Assembly (NCBI RefSeq): GCF_016107395.1
Contig: NZ_JAAIKO010000005.1
Location: forward strand, 186,001-250,000
From: Streptomyces fildesensis
GTDB lineage: Bacteria; Actinomycetota; Actinomycetes; Streptomycetales; Streptomycetaceae
Length of the DNA: 64,000 bases
Direction of reading: 5' to 3'
Positions 18,084 to 27,790 of the stretch are shown here, piece after piece; positions within the stretch are counted from its first letter, which is position 1, and every line of letters starts with the position of its first letter. Below the pieces are notes generated by a model. It worked only from the letters and a program-made list of their open reading frames with translations, did no database searches and was not told where the DNA came from. The position numbers and the translations under genes were made by a program.

Positions 18084-18209
18084 GAATCCTCCATGAACTT
18101 CCCTTGGCGGCAGCCCCGTTCAACCGCGCGTGTGCGAGACGCGGACCCTACACCCGCCCCTCCCGCGTCCCGACACCGCCCCAGGTGTCATGTCCGCACC
18201 CGCTCAGCA

Positions 18210-18244
18210 GTGACCCCCGGCGCCACAGGGGCACCGGGGGTCAC
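18210..18244. terminator. hairpin terminator after aldehyde dehydrogenase gene
   Basis: Perfect 11-bp stem: GTGACCCCCGG (18210-18220) and CCGGGGGTCAC (18234-18244) with a 13-base loop. It lies just downstream of the minus-strand gene ending at 18262. No T-run follows, as is common in Streptomyces. Confidence 0.65.
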
Positions 18245-18261
18245 GGACGAACCGGCAGGCG

Positions 18262-19659
18262 TCAGGAGGCCGCGCTGTGCCACACCGTGGTGATGTTGCA
18301 GAACTCGCGGATGCCGTGCCCGGACAGCTCGCGTCCGTAGCCGGAGCGCTTCACCCCGCCGAACGGCATGGCCGGGTGGGAGGCGGTCATCCCGTTGAAG
18401 AAGACGCCGCCCGCCTCCAGGTCCCGTACGAAGCGCTCCTGTTCGGCTTCGTCCCGGGTCCAGACGTTGGAGCTGAGCCCGAAGGGCGTGTCGTTGGCCA
18501 GCCGCACCGCCTCGTCGAGGTCCGCGGCCTTGTAGAGGGTGGCCACCGGGCCGAACGCCTCCTCGTGATGGATGCGCATCCGCTCGGTGATCCCCGCGAG
18601 CACCGTCGGCTCGTAGAACCAGCCCGCCGCCTGTGACGCGGGACGCTGCCCGCCGCAGAGCGCCGTCGCGCCGAGCTTCTCGGCGTCGGTGACGAGTTCC
18701 TCCAGGTCGGCCCGGCCCTGTTCGGTGGCGAGCGGCCCGACATCGGTGGACTCGTCCATCGGGTCGCCGATCCGCAGCGCGGCCATCGTCTCGGTGAAGA
18801 GCGCGGCGAACTCGTCGTACACGTCGGCGTGCACGATGAAGCGCTTGGCCGCGATGCAGGACTGCCCGTTGTTCTGCACCCGGGCGGTGACCGCGGTCTT
18901 CGCGGCCCGCGCGGTGTCGGCGGACGGCATGACCACGAACGGGTCGCTGCCGCCGAGTTCCAGGACCGTGTGCTTGACGACGTCACCGGCGGTCGCGGCC
19001 ACCGCGCGGCCGGCCGGCTCGCTGCCGGTCAGGGTCGCCGCCACGATCCGCGGGTCGCGCAGGATCCCCTCGACGGCGCCGGATCCGATCAGCAGTGTCT
19101 GGAAGCACCCCTCGGGGAATCCCGCGCGGTGGAACAGGTCGCCCAGGTACAGCGCGGTCTGCGGAACGTTGGAGGCGTGCTTGAGCAGGCCGGTGTTGCC
19201 CGCCATCAGGGCCGGCGCGGCGAACCGGACCACCTGCCAGAGCGGGAAGTTCCACGGCATGACGGCCAGCACCACGCCCAGCGGGCGGTAGCGCACATAG
19301 GCGCGCGCGCCACCGGAGTCCTTGACGTCGGCCGGTTCCGGGTGCTCGTCGGCCAGCAGGCCCTCGGCGCGCTCCGCGTACCAGCGCATGGCCTTGGCGC
19401 ACTTGGCGGCCTCCGCGCGGGCGGCGACCAGCGTCTTGCCCATCTCGGTGGTCATGGTGCGGGCGATGTCCTCGCCCTCCTCCTCCAGCAGCGCGGCCGC
19501 GCGGCGCATCAGCTCGGCGCGCTCGCCGAAGGAGGTGGTGCGGTACTGGCGGAAGGCGGCTTCGGCCAGGGCGAGCTTCTCCTCTACCCCGGCGGTCCCG
19601 AGGGCCTCGAACGTCCTGAGCGTCTCGCCCGTCGCCGGGTTCACGGTCGCGATCGGCAC
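18262..19659 (-). CDS. NAD(P)-dependent aldehyde (succinate-semialdehyde type) dehydrogenase
   Basis: 465-residue aldehyde dehydrogenase. The cofactor and active-site motifs are in order: MPWNFPLWQ (about 123-131), a [11 protein letters not shown] nucleotide loop, catalytic Glu in [10 protein letters not shown] (about 233-242) and nucleophile Cys in [11 protein letters not shown] (about 265-275). Sequence around [10 protein letters not shown] at the start and the EEAFGPVAT region resemble succinate-semialdehyde dehydrogenases (GabD/Sad), but substrate choice within the superfamily is uncertain. GTG at 19659 is preceded by AGGAGG with seven bases spacing, which fixes the start against a much longer open frame. 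Confidence 0.88.
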   Translation of the reverse strand: MPIATVNPATGETLRTFEALGTAGVEEKLALAEAAFRQYRTTSFGERAELMRRAAALLEEEGEDIARTMTTEMGKTLVAARAEAAKCAKAMRWYAERAEGLLADEHPEPADVKDSGGARAYVRYRPLGVVLAVMPWNFPLWQVVRFAAPALMAGNTGLLKHASNVPQTALYLGDLFHRAGFPEGCFQTLLIGSGAVEGILRDPRIVAATLTGSEPAGRAVAATAGDVVKHTVLELGGSDPFVVMPSADTARAAKTAVTARVQNNGQSCIAAKRFIVHADVYDEFAALFTETMAALRIGDPMDESTDVGPLATEQGRADLEELVTDAEKLGATALCGGQRPASQAAGWFYEPTVLAGITERMRIHHEEAFGPVATLYKAADLDEAVRLANDTPFGLSSNVWTRDEAEQERFVRDLEAGGVFFNGMTASHPAMPFGGVKRSGYGRELSGHGIREFCNITTVWHSAAS

Positions 19660-19805
19660 GGCAATGCCTCCTGGGGCTCGGCAGTCCTGATCGTTTGCCC
19701 CATTTTCGCGTATGAACCCGCATTCGGCACCGGCGCCGCGCCACCGGGGGCCGGACGGCGGATCCGGGCCGGGAATCCTCAGTGATCCACGGCGTTGAAC
19801 CGAAG

Positions 19806-20831
19806 GTGACATCAGCACTCCGAGACACCCCGTTGTCCATCCTGGACCGGTCGCGCACCCGCCAGGGACAGAGCCACTCCCAGGCGCTGCGGGACACCGT
19901 CCGCTTCGCCCGGCAGGCCGAGACGCTCGGTTACCACCGGTTCTGGGTCTCGGAGCACCACAGTGTGCCCGGAGTGGCCGGTTCGGCACCGACCGTGCTG
20001 GCGGCGGCCGTCGCGGCCGCCACCTCGCGGATCCGGGTCGGTACGGGCGGCGTGATGCTGCCCAATCACCGGCCGCTGGTGGTGGCGGAGCAGTTCGGCG
20101 TCCTGGAGGCGCTCTTCCCCGGGCGCGTCGACATGGGCCTGGGCCGGTCGGTCGGGTTCACCGACGGCATCCGGCGGGCGCTGGGCCGCGACAAGGAGGC
20201 CGCCGAGGACTTCGGCGCGCAGCTGACGGAGCTGCTCGGCTGGTTCACCGGCGAGCAGCGGGTGCACCCCGAGGTGCACGCCTGGCCCGCCGAGGGCCTG
20301 CGGCCGCCCGCGTTCGTGCTGGCCACCGGCTCCGGGGCCGATCACGCGGCGGCGCTGGGGCTGCCGCTGGTGATCGGCGCCGTCCGCGGCGAGGACCCGA
20401 TGCTGCGCGCCATCGAGCGGTACCGGGACGGTTTCCGTGCCTCCGCCTGGTCGGCGGAGCCGTACGTCGTGGTGTCCGCCGGCGCCGCGGCCGCCGCGAC
20501 ACCGGCGGCCGCGCGCCGGCTGCTGCTGTCCGAGGCCTGGTCGAGCGCGTACTCCCGCACTCATGGGGCCTTCCCGCCGCTCCTGCCGACGGCGGAGGTG
20601 GAGGCGCTGGACATGTCAGCGCGTGAGCGCTCGTACTTCGACGCGGCGCTGGAGGGCCAGCTCCACGGGACCGGGGACGAGGTGGCCGCGGCGCTCGGCG
20701 CTCTCGTGGGCCGCACCGGCGCCGACGAGATCCTGCTGACCACCAGTACCTTCGACCGCGCGGAACTGCTCGACTCCTTCGGCCGGCTGGCCGTGGCAGT
20801 GGGCATGGGCACCCCGGCGGGCGCCCTGTAG
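19806..20831 (+). CDS. LLM-class flavin-dependent oxidoreductase (luciferase-like)
   Basis: 341-residue luciferase-like monooxygenase. Visible family features are [12 protein letters not shown] at the N-terminus, [15 protein letters not shown] (about 42-56), a [19 protein letters not shown] region (about 80-98; key GTGG, N, P, E) and [12 protein letters not shown]. It uses reduced F420 or FMN; the cofactor cannot be fixed here. Start is uncertain: GTG at 19806 gives the homologue-like N-terminus but has no clear ribosome-binding site, while GTG at 19782 has a weak GGGA and would add eight residues. It is followed after nine bases by the metallo-hydrolase gene, so likely an operon. Confidence 0.85.
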   Translation: MTSALRDTPLSILDRSRTRQGQSHSQALRDTVRFARQAETLGYHRFWVSEHHSVPGVAGSAPTVLAAAVAAATSRIRVGTGGVMLPNHRPLVVAEQFGVLEALFPGRVDMGLGRSVGFTDGIRRALGRDKEAAEDFGAQLTELLGWFTGEQRVHPEVHAWPAEGLRPPAFVLATGSGADHAAALGLPLVIGAVRGEDPMLRAIERYRDGFRASAWSAEPYVVVSAGAAAAATPAAARRLLLSEAWSSAYSRTHGAFPPLLPTAEVEALDMSARERSYFDAALEGQLHGTGDEVAAALGALVGRTGADEILLTTSTFDRAELLDSFGRLAVAVGMGTPAGAL

Positions 20832-20840
20832 CGTCGCCCC

Positions 20841-21701
20841 ATGAACGACTTCAGCGGGCCGGCCGGGCCGGGAGACCTCGACGTCCGGTGGCACGCCGGC
20901 TGGCCGTCGGCGAAGCACGACCCCGCGCCGGAGATCCAGGTGCACGCGTACGACGAGCACACGCTGATCCTGCGGCAGAACATGTCGGTGCACTTCGAGG
21001 CGCCGTTCGTCTTCCTGTTCCTCGGCGCGGACCGGGCCCTGCTGCTGGACACCGGGGCAACCGCGGACGAGCGGTACTTCCCGCTGCGCCGCACGGTCGA
21101 CGCGGCGATCGACGACTGGCTGGTACGCCATCCGCGGCCGGGCTACGGGCTGCTGGTCGCCCACACGCACGGGCACGGCGACCACATCGCGGCCGACGGC
21201 CAGTTCACCGGCCGCCCGGACACCACCGTGGTGGGACCCGGCCTGGCGGACGTCATCGACTTCTTCGGCCTGACGGGCTGGCCGGACACCCGGGCCGAAC
21301 TGGACCTCGGCGGCGGCCGCGTCCTGGACGTGATCCCGGGCCCCGGCCACCAGGAGGCGGCCGTCGTCCTCTACGACCGGGCCACCGGTCTGCTGCTGAC
21401 CGGCGACTCCTTCTACCCGGGCATGCTCTACGTCCAGGACACCGCCGCGTTCACCGCCACCGTCGACCGGCTGCTCGACTTCTGCGCCACCCGCCCGGTG
21501 AGCCACATCCTGGGCTGCCACATCGAGATGACCACCACTCCCGGCGACGCGTATCCGCGCGGCACCACATACCAGCCGGACGAGCCACCGCTGCAGCTGA
21601 CCACCGGTCAGCTGACGGCACTGCGGAAGGCTCTCACCGAGACCGGCGGCCGGCCGGGTGCGCACATCTTTGACAACTTCATCGTGGACATCACGGGTTA
21701 G
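20841..21701 (+). CDS. MBL-fold metallo-hydrolase
   Basis: 286-residue metallo-beta-lactamase-fold protein. The dinuclear metal site is visible: HTHGHGDH (about 111-118), a following His in GPGHQE (about 168-173), Asp in LTGDSFYPG (about 188) and His in LGCHIEM. It probably hydrolyses an ester or thioester bond. It lies nine bases after the luciferase-like gene in the same direction. No signal peptide is seen. Confidence 0.87.
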   Translation: MNDFSGPAGPGDLDVRWHAGWPSAKHDPAPEIQVHAYDEHTLILRQNMSVHFEAPFVFLFLGADRALLLDTGATADERYFPLRRTVDAAIDDWLVRHPRPGYGLLVAHTHGHGDHIAADGQFTGRPDTTVVGPGLADVIDFFGLTGWPDTRAELDLGGGRVLDVIPGPGHQEAAVVLYDRATGLLLTGDSFYPGMLYVQDTAAFTATVDRLLDFCATRPVSHILGCHIEMTTTPGDAYPRGTTYQPDEPPLQLTTGQLTALRKALTETGGRPGAHIFDNFIVDITG

Positions 21702-21818
21702 CGGCGTCCTCGTTGGCCGCCGGCACCGAGTAGTTCACCTCCCGTCGTCCCGCGATCACCCTGTGGCAGTGCAACTCCCCTAACCTGCTTCCCACTTGCT
21801 CTTTATGGGAGGCGGCTC

Positions 21819-22868
21819 ATGCGCATGTTCGGACGCACATCGGCAGCGGCGGCACTCGCCGCGGCGGCGGCACTGACCCTTCTCGTCCCGACCGGATCGC
21901 AGGCGGCGGGCACCGACACCCTCCCCTACTCCGGCAGCACCGGGGTGGGTGTGCACAACGCGTACGACAAGGCCAAGTACCCGTACTTCGCCGACGCGCT
22001 GGACTCCGGTGCCGCGCTGCTGGAACTGGACGTCTGGACCAATGCGCTGGGCGGCGCGAAGTTCCGGGTCTCGCACAGCAACCCCTTCGGCAACGACAAC
22101 AACTGCGAGAACGCCGCCAACGCCTCCCAGCTGCGCGTCAAGCCGGTCAACCAGAGCTTCGAGGGCTGCCTCGCCGACATCAAGGCGTGGAGCGACGCGC
22201 ACCCCGGACACGCCCCGGTGCTGCTCAAGGTGGAGATGAAGGACGGCTTCAACGACAAGGGCGGCCTGGGCCCCGACGAGTTCGACGCCCTGGTGGGCAG
22301 CAAGCTCGGCAACACCCTGTACCGCCCGGCGGACCTGGTGGGCGGGCACGGCACCCTCGACGCGGCGGCGCTCGCGGGCGCCTGGCCGACGCGGGCGGCG
22401 CTGGCGGGCAAGTTCCTCGTCGACCTGATACCCGGCACCGTCGAGGAGAGCAACCCCTTCGACAGCCTGTGGACCGACAAGGAGTACGCGACCCGGCTGC
22501 GGAACCTCGCCGCAGCCGGAACGCTGCCCCAGGCGGCCGCCTTCCCCGCCGTGCACGGCGCCGCGGCGGCCGACCCGCGGACCTCCCGCTACCCGGACGC
22601 GACGCTCCGTCCGTGGTTCGTGTTCTTCGACGGTGACGCCGCCGCCTATGTGGACGGCGGGATCGACACCGCCTGGTACGACAGCCGGCACTACATCGTG
22701 GTGATGACGGACGTGAACAAGGTGGCGCCCGCCATCGACGGCACCCATCCGACGGAGGCCGAGGCGAGGGCCAAGGCCGCTCAGGTCGCCGCGCGTCACG
22801 GCAGCCTGGTGACCGCCGACTGGTACGCGCTGCCGTCCGTACTCTCCTCGGTGTACCCGCGCGGCTGA
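21819..22868 (+). CDS. secreted phosphatidylinositol-specific phospholipase C domain protein
   Basis: 349-residue exoenzyme. A signal peptide of about 30 residues (ends GSQAAG) is followed by a TIM-barrel PI-PLC-like domain: VGVHNAYDK (His near 43), LLELDVWTN (about 67-75) and RVSHSNPF (second His near 87). VLLKVEMKD and a C-terminal barrel end follow. The Glu/Asp metal ligands suggest the calcium-dependent Streptomyces type. GGGAGG lies about seven bases before the ATG. Its 3' end overlaps, in antisense, the remnant of an MFS gene. Confidence 0.87.
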   Translation: MRMFGRTSAAAALAAAAALTLLVPTGSQAAGTDTLPYSGSTGVGVHNAYDKAKYPYFADALDSGAALLELDVWTNALGGAKFRVSHSNPFGNDNNCENAANASQLRVKPVNQSFEGCLADIKAWSDAHPGHAPVLLKVEMKDGFNDKGGLGPDEFDALVGSKLGNTLYRPADLVGGHGTLDAAALAGAWPTRAALAGKFLVDLIPGTVEESNPFDSLWTDKEYATRLRNLAAAGTLPQAAAFPAVHGAAAADPRTSRYPDATLRPWFVFFDGDAAAYVDGGIDTAWYDSRHYIVVMTDVNKVAPAIDGTHPTEAEARAKAAQVAARHGSLVTADWYALPSVLSSVYPRG

Positions 22869-23092
22869 CCCGCTTCCGGATCCGCCACGGTGGTGGGCGA
22901 CGCGGCCGGCACGTCCCGCAGCGCGTACAGCGCGAGGACGGCCGCCGCGGCGCACACCACCGCGGCGCCGACGGCGGCGGCGTGCAGTCCGCCGACGAAC
23001 GCGTCGCGCGCCGCGCCCAGTACGGCGTCACCGGTCCGGCCGGGCAGCTGCGCGGCCACCGCCTGGGCGCTGCCCAGGGTCTCGCGGACGCT
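22796..23092 (-). pseudogene. MFS (EmrB/QacA-type) transporter, C-terminal remnant
   Basis: Only the last helix and tail of a 14-helix drug-export MFS protein remain. The readable part starts SVRETLGSAQAVAAQLPG, runs through AARDAFVGGLHAAAVGAA (typical of the last periplasmic loop and helix of EmrB/QacA proteins) and ends with a Pro/Thr-rich tail. No start codon or upstream helices are present: at about 23092 homology stops and the plus-strand TetR remnant begins. The remnant overlaps the end of the PI-PLC gene. The length is about a fifth of the expected 480-520 residues. Confidence 0.72.
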
Positions 23093-23095
23093 GTG

Positions 23096-23599
23096 CTCGT
23101 CGTGCTGATGGCCGACGAGGCGGCCGGCCGGGGCGAACTGCCCGAGCCGGGACCGTCCGGCTGGCGGGACCGGCTGGAGCAGGGCACCCGGCTGCAGTGG
23201 GAGATGTACCGCCGCCACCCGTGGCTGGCGCAGGTGATGTCGACGACCAGGCCACCGCTGGTGCCCAACGCGATGGCCGTCGTCGAGTGGTCCATGCGCG
23301 CACTGGACCACCTCGATCCGGCCGACATGATCCATGTGGCGGTCACGATGGTGAACTACGCCCGGGGCACCGCGGTGAACCTGGAGGCCGAGGCGGAGGC
23401 CGAGCACGCCACCGGGATCACCAGCCAGCAGTATCTGGACGCCAACGACGCGGCGATGCAGGCCATCGTGGCGTCGGGCCGGTTCCCCACGTACTCCTCC
23501 CTCGCCGGGCGCCACGACCTGGAGATCAGCCTCGACACGATCTTCGAGTTCGGGCTGCGCCGCCTGCTCGACGGCATCGAGGTCTTCGTCACCCGATAA
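23096..23599 (+). pseudogene. TetR/AcrR-type regulator, C-terminal domain remnant
   Basis: About 168 residues of the TetR_C ligand-binding domain are readable: LMADEAAGRGELPEPG, WRDRLEQGTRLQWEMYRRHPWLAQVMSTTRPPLVPNAM (about residues 20-57, key W, R, HPWL, P), an AVNLEAEAEAE helix and the closing FEFGLRRLLDGIEV. The N-terminal helix-turn-helix is missing; upstream sequence is the antisense MFS remnant. An in-frame ATG at 23108 could still express a DNA-binding-dead fragment, but nothing shows this. The original was probably the divergent repressor of the MFS gene. Confidence 0.75.
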
Positions 23600-23719
23600 C
23601 GGGTCCCCACCGCCGCGGAAACGGCTGTCGCAGCGCGTGCTTCCGACCTCCGGGTCTCCCGCGCTGCCCTTCAACGCCCTTTTGTGCCATGGGTCTAGCT
23701 CTTCCTTGCAATCGATCGT

Positions 23720-23731
23720 CGCAATATTGCG
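23720..23731. promoter_or_regulatory. palindromic site in the GH87 gene leader
   Basis: CGCAATATTGCG is a perfect 12-bp palindrome about 140 bp before the start of the alpha-1,3-glucanase gene. A related TTGC-N11-GCAA arrangement overlaps it (from 23707). LacI-family sugar-responsive repressors often use such sites; which protein would bind is unknown. Confidence 0.4.
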
Positions 23732-23869
23732 CTGACTTATGGACTTGCTGCAGGGGTGCTCGTAGTCTCTCCCACGCCCGGCCGAAACCCCCACGACACG
23801 TGCCCGAAGCGCAGCCGCAACGCGCGCCTCCCGCCCCCCACCTTCGACCTGCAAGGACGTGCCTCTGTG

Positions 23870-26749
23870 ATGCATGCACCCCCAAGTCCCCGCCTCAGGC
23901 GCAGTACCACCGCGATCGTCTCCCTCGTCGTCAGCGCGGCCGCCGCGCTGACCGGGGTGGGCCTCGCCACCGCGCCCGCCGCGCACGCGGCGGGCGTCGC
24001 CGCGCTGTCGCCCCTGGATGTTCCGAACCGTGGCGCGGTCGTGCCGTTCAAGGAGCAGGAGGCGGAGTACGCCGCCACCAACGGCACGGTGATCGGGCCG
24101 GACCGGCTGTACGGCAATCTGCCGTCCGAGGCGCAGGGCCGGCAGGCCGTCACGCTGAACGCGGTCGGGCAGTACGTCGAGTTCACACTGAGCGCCCCCG
24201 CGAACGCCATGTCGTTCCGCTACAGCCTGCCCGACACGTCGAACGGCGCCGGGCGGGACGCGGCCATCGACCTGAAGGTCAACGGCTCCACGCTGAAGAG
24301 CGTGCCGGTGACCTCCAAGTACAGCTGGTACTACGGCGGCTACCCGTTCAACAACAACCCGGGCGACACCAACCCGCACCACTTCTACGACGAGACCCGG
24401 ACCCTGCTCGGCTCGACGCTGCCGGCCGGGACGAAGATCCGGCTGCAGGTGGCCTCGACCGCCGCCTCCCCCACCTTCACCATCGACCTGGCCGACTTCG
24501 AGCAGGTCGCGGCCCCGATAGCCAAGCCGGCCGGCGCGCTCGACGTGGTCGCCGACTTCGGCGCGGACCCGACCGGCGCCGCCGACTCCACCGCCAAGTT
24601 CCAGGCCGCGGTCAACGCCGGCCAGGCCCAGGGCAGGACCGTCTACATCCCGCAGGGCAACTTCACGCTCTACGACCACGTGGTCGTCGACGGGGTCACC
24701 CTGGCCGGCGCGGGGCCGTGGTACAGCGTGCTCGGCGGGCGCGACCCGGTGAACCGCAACCGCGCCGCGGGCATCTACGGCAAGTACGTCCCCGGCGGCG
24801 GCTACACCGGCGGGGTGCGGCCGCAGGAGGCCAACGGGCCGAGCCGGAACGTCACCCTCAAGGACTTCGCCATCATCGGCGACATCCGCGAGCGCTCGGA
24901 CGACGACCAGGTCAACGCCCTCGGCGGCGCGATGTCCAACTCCGTGGTCGACAACCTGTGGATCCAGCACACCAAGGTCGGTGCCTGGATGGACGGCCCG
25001 ATGGACAACTTCACCATCAAGAACAGCCGCATCCTGGACCAGACCGCGGACGGCGTGAACTTCCACACCGGGGTGACCAACTCCACCGTCACCAACACCT
25101 TCCTGCGCAACCTCGGTGACGACGGGCTGGCGTCCTGGCCGGAGCGGGTCGCGAACGTCGGCGACTCCTTCACCCACAACACGGTGATCCTGCCGATCCT
25201 GGCGAACAACATCGTCACCTACGGCGGCAAGAACTTCACGATCTCCGACAACGTGATGGCGGACACCATCTCCAACGGCGGCGGCCTGCACATCGCCAAC
25301 CGCTACCCAGGGGTCACGTCCGGGAACGGCACCGCCGTCGCGGGCACCATCACCGCGGCCCGCAACACCCTGATCAGAACCGGCAACAGCGACTTCAACT
25401 GGAACTTCGGAGTCGGCGCGATCTGGTTCGACGGTCTCAACGAGGCCATCAGCGGCGCGGTCATCAACATCACCGACACCGACATCCTGGACAGCTCCTA
25501 CGAGGCGATCCAGACCATCGAGGGCGGCGTCAGCGGCGTCAACTTCACCAACATCAACATCGACGGCGCCGGGACCTATGCCATCCAGGCCCAGGTGCAG
25601 GCCACCATGAAGTTCACCAATGTCACGGCCAAGCACATCGGCCAGGCGGCCACCCCGATCCACAACTGCGTCGGCCCGAGCTTCGTGATCGTCGACGGCG
25701 GCGGGAACTCGGGCTGGAACACCGGTTCCACCTGCACCGGCAACTGGCCCGCCCCGATCTGGACCAACGGCGGCATCCCGTCGGACCCCTCGAACCCGCC
25801 GACCACCCCGCCCACGACGCCGCCGACCACTCCCCCGACCACCCCGCCGGCCTGCGTCCCGGGCACCGGCAACCTCGCGCAGGGCAAGCCCGTCACCGCC
25901 ACCAGCGCCAACGGCAGCTACAGTGCGGCGAACGCCGTCGACGGCAACGCCGGCAGCTACTGGGAGAGCAACAACAACGCGTTCCCGCAGTCGCTGACCG
26001 TCGACCTCTGCGCGGCCACCGGCGTCGACAGCGTGACGTTCAAGCTGCCGCCGGGCTGGGAGTCGCGCTCGCAGAACATCGCGGTCCTCGGCTCCGCCGA
26101 CGGAACGAACTTCAGCCAGCTGGCCGCGCCGAAGGCGTACGCCTTCGACCCGGGCGCTGCGAACACCGTCACCGCCGGCTTCACCACGGCGAATGTGCGC
26201 TATGTCCGGGTGACCGTCTCGGCCAACACCGGCTGGCCGGCCGCCCAGCTCTCCGAGCTGGAGGTCCGCCTCACCGGTACGCCGCCGACGACTCCGCCCA
26301 CCACTCCCCCGACCACCCCGCCGGCCAACAGCAACCTGGCCGCGGGCAAGAACATCAGCGCCACCAGCAGCAATGACGTCTACGCGGCCCGCAACGCCAA
26401 CGACGGGAACTCGGCCAGCTACTGGGAGAGCGCGAGCAACGCCTTCCCGCAGTCGGTGACCGTCGACCTGGGTGCTGCGACCGCGGCCGGCCGGATCGTC
26501 CTCAAGCTCCCGCCGCCGTCGGCCTGGGCCACCCGCACGCAGACCCTGAGCGTGCTCGGCAGCGCCGACAACTCCTCGTGGAGCACCCTCAAGGGCCCCG
26601 CGGGCTACACCTTCAACCCGGCGAGCGGCAACAGCGCGAGCATCACGCTGCCCGCCGGAACCACCACCCGCTATCTGCGGCTGACGTTCACGGCGAACAC
26701 CGGCTGGCCCGCGGGCCAGCTCTCCGAGTTCGAGGTGTACGCGTCCTGA
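23870..26749 (+). CDS. secreted GH87 alpha-1,3-glucanase (mutanase-like) with two discoidin modules
   Basis: 959-residue exoenzyme. Signal peptide 1-40 (ends AAHA), then a CBM35/CBM6-like sandwich (about 50-175) and a right-handed beta-helix catalytic domain (about 220-600). Two F5/8-type discoidin domains (about 668-803 and 822-959) are reached through PPTT-repeat linkers. In the beta-helix, QTADGVNFH (Asp394) and NLGDDGLA (Asp417, Asp418) reproduce the Asp-N22-Asp-Asp spacing recalled for GH87 catalytic residues. It should hydrolyse alpha-1,3-glucan or related wall or biofilm glucans, with the discoidin and CBM modules binding polymer. ATG at 23870 is chosen because the signal peptide begins there. 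Confidence 0.85.
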   Translation: MHAPPSPRLRRSTTAIVSLVVSAAAALTGVGLATAPAAHAAGVAALSPLDVPNRGAVVPFKEQEAEYAATNGTVIGPDRLYGNLPSEAQGRQAVTLNAVGQYVEFTLSAPANAMSFRYSLPDTSNGAGRDAAIDLKVNGSTLKSVPVTSKYSWYYGGYPFNNNPGDTNPHHFYDETRTLLGSTLPAGTKIRLQVASTAASPTFTIDLADFEQVAAPIAKPAGALDVVADFGADPTGAADSTAKFQAAVNAGQAQGRTVYIPQGNFTLYDHVVVDGVTLAGAGPWYSVLGGRDPVNRNRAAGIYGKYVPGGGYTGGVRPQEANGPSRNVTLKDFAIIGDIRERSDDDQVNALGGAMSNSVVDNLWIQHTKVGAWMDGPMDNFTIKNSRILDQTADGVNFHTGVTNSTVTNTFLRNLGDDGLASWPERVANVGDSFTHNTVILPILANNIVTYGGKNFTISDNVMADTISNGGGLHIANRYPGVTSGNGTAVAGTITAARNTLIRTGNSDFNWNFGVGAIWFDGLNEAISGAVINITDTDILDSSYEAIQTIEGGVSGVNFTNINIDGAGTYAIQAQVQATMKFTNVTAKHIGQAATPIHNCVGPSFVIVDGGGNSGWNTGSTCTGNWPAPIWTNGGIPSDPSNPPTTPPTTPPTTPPTTPPACVPGTGNLAQGKPVTATSANGSYSAANAVDGNAGSYWESNNNAFPQSLTVDLCAATGVDSVTFKLPPGWESRSQNIAVLGSADGTNFSQLAAPKAYAFDPGAANTVTAGFTTANVRYVRVTVSANTGWPAAQLSELEVRLTGTPPTTPPTTPPTTPPANSNLAAGKNISATSSNDVYAARNANDGNSASYWESASNAFPQSVTVDLGAATAAGRIVLKLPPPSAWATRTQTLSVLGSADNSSWSTLKGPAGYTFNPASGNSASITLPAGTTTRYLRLTFTANTGWPAGQLSEFEVYAS

Positions 26750-26762
26750 TCCCCGCTCCACC

Positions 26763-26798
26763 GGCCCGGCCGGCAACCAGCACCACGCCGGCCGGGCC
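26763..26798. terminator. hairpin terminator after GH87 gene
   Basis: Perfect 12-bp stem GGCCCGGCCGGC (26763-26774) / GCCGGCCGGGCC (26787-26798) with a 12-base loop. It lies between the convergent GH87 gene and the small ATPase gene and may serve both. Confidence 0.7.
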
Positions 26799-26816
26799 TC
26801 CGCGCGTCACGTCACT

Positions 26817-27248
26817 TCAGGCCGGCCGGTCCACGTCCAGGCGGGCGGTGACGCGCTTGCCGCCGTGGACGCGCTCGGCGGTGACCTGCCGGCACAGCCG
26901 GCGGACGATCTCCATCCCGTGACCGCCGATCCGCAGCGGGTCGGGCTCGAACCGCCGGGGCAGCTGGGAGCTGGTGTCCCAGACCGTGATCTCGACGGCG
27001 CCGCCGCAGTAGCTCAGCTCCATCTCGTACGGCCCGGGGGCGTAGCGTCCGGCGTTGGTCACCAGCTCGCTCACGACCAGCAGGATCTCCTCGGCACGCT
27101 CACCGGGCACGGGGGCGGCGCGGTCCGGGGCGAGGTCGTCGAGGAACGCGGCGGCCGTGTCGCGGGCGGCCGCGATGCTGCCGTCTCTGCCCGAGTAGCG
27201 GACCGATCGCCGCAGAGGCTCCGTCACGGTGGTGAGTACATCCAGCAT
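26817..27248 (-). CDS. anti-sigma-factor-type histidine kinase-like ATPase
   Basis: 143-residue GHKL ATPase of the RsbW/SpoIIAB class abundant in Streptomyces. The N-box is EILLVVSELVTNAGRYAPG (about 55-73; key E, N, A), the G1 region is VWDTSSQLP and the G2-like loop GGHGMEIVRRLC (about 108-119). It has no sensor or HisKA domain and probably sequesters a sigma factor or phosphorylates an antagonist; no partner gene is adjacent. ATG at 27248 gives a normal family length. Confidence 0.85.
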   Translation of the reverse strand: MLDVLTTVTEPLRRSVRYSGRDGSIAAARDTAAAFLDDLAPDRAAPVPGERAEEILLVVSELVTNAGRYAPGPYEMELSYCGGAVEITVWDTSSQLPRRFEPDPLRIGGHGMEIVRRLCRQVTAERVHGGKRVTARLDVDRPA

Positions 27249-27276
27249 GTGGGGTGAGCCCCTTCTGCCTCGCCGG

Positions 27277-27642
27277 TCACGTGCTCGTTCTCTTCGCCCT
27301 CTGCCCCAGCGGCGGTGTTCCATGCGTGGCGGGAGCCGCCGGGCGGTCGCCGTCCGGCTCGCCCGGGCCGATGCCCGCCCGGCGGGCCGCGCTCTCCAGG
27401 GCGCGCACGGCCAGCCACAGCACGCCGATGTCGTCGATCAGGATCGGGTCGGGCAGCAGATCGACCGGGCAGACGAGATAGGCGATGGCTCCCCAGAACA
27501 TCGCCTTCCCGGTCAGCGGAACATGGGCGGCCACCAGCAGCCGGCGTACCCGGACCAGGCGCACGGCCAGCCGTACGGCGATGACCAGCATGACCACGAC
27601 GGCCAGTGCCGCCAGGGTCCATACCAGGGTGGTGTCGCTCAT
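27277..27642 (-). CDS. DUF1232/YkvA-like membrane protein
   Basis: 121-residue protein. A first membrane helix (about 4-25) is followed by the DUF1232 core: RLLVAAHVPLTGKAMFWGAIAYLVCPVDLLPD (about 38-69; key PDLLPD-like CPVDLLPDPI) and ILIDDIGVLWLAVRALE. A disordered Pro/Arg tail follows. The function of the family is unknown. ATG at 27642 has GGAGG about six bases upstream. It lies 28 bp from the ATPase gene in the same direction. Confidence 0.82.
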   Translation of the reverse strand: MSDTTLVWTLAALAVVVMLVIAVRLAVRLVRVRRLLVAAHVPLTGKAMFWGAIAYLVCPVDLLPDPILIDDIGVLWLAVRALESAARRAGIGPGEPDGDRPAAPATHGTPPLGQRAKRTST

Positions 27643-27790
27643 CCGGTCCTCCAGTCGGCGGGCCGGCCCGGCGGGCGCCCGTCCGGAGTCTTGTACCCGC
27701 TCCGGCCGCGCCACTCGCCGGTGGCCACCTCAGTGTTCCCCGGACATCCGTCCGCGGCTTTCTCCGCCCGTCCGCCCGCGGCGTCCGCGG

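Noticed and set aside
25795..25855. Short tandem repeats in the GH87 gene resembling an array
   Set aside because: They encode PPTT linkers in frame, with no spacers of CRISPR size.
22796..26776. 1326-residue minus-strand open frame
   Set aside because: It is mostly antisense to the GH87 gene and only its last part (22796-23092) shows real homology, to an MFS C-terminus.
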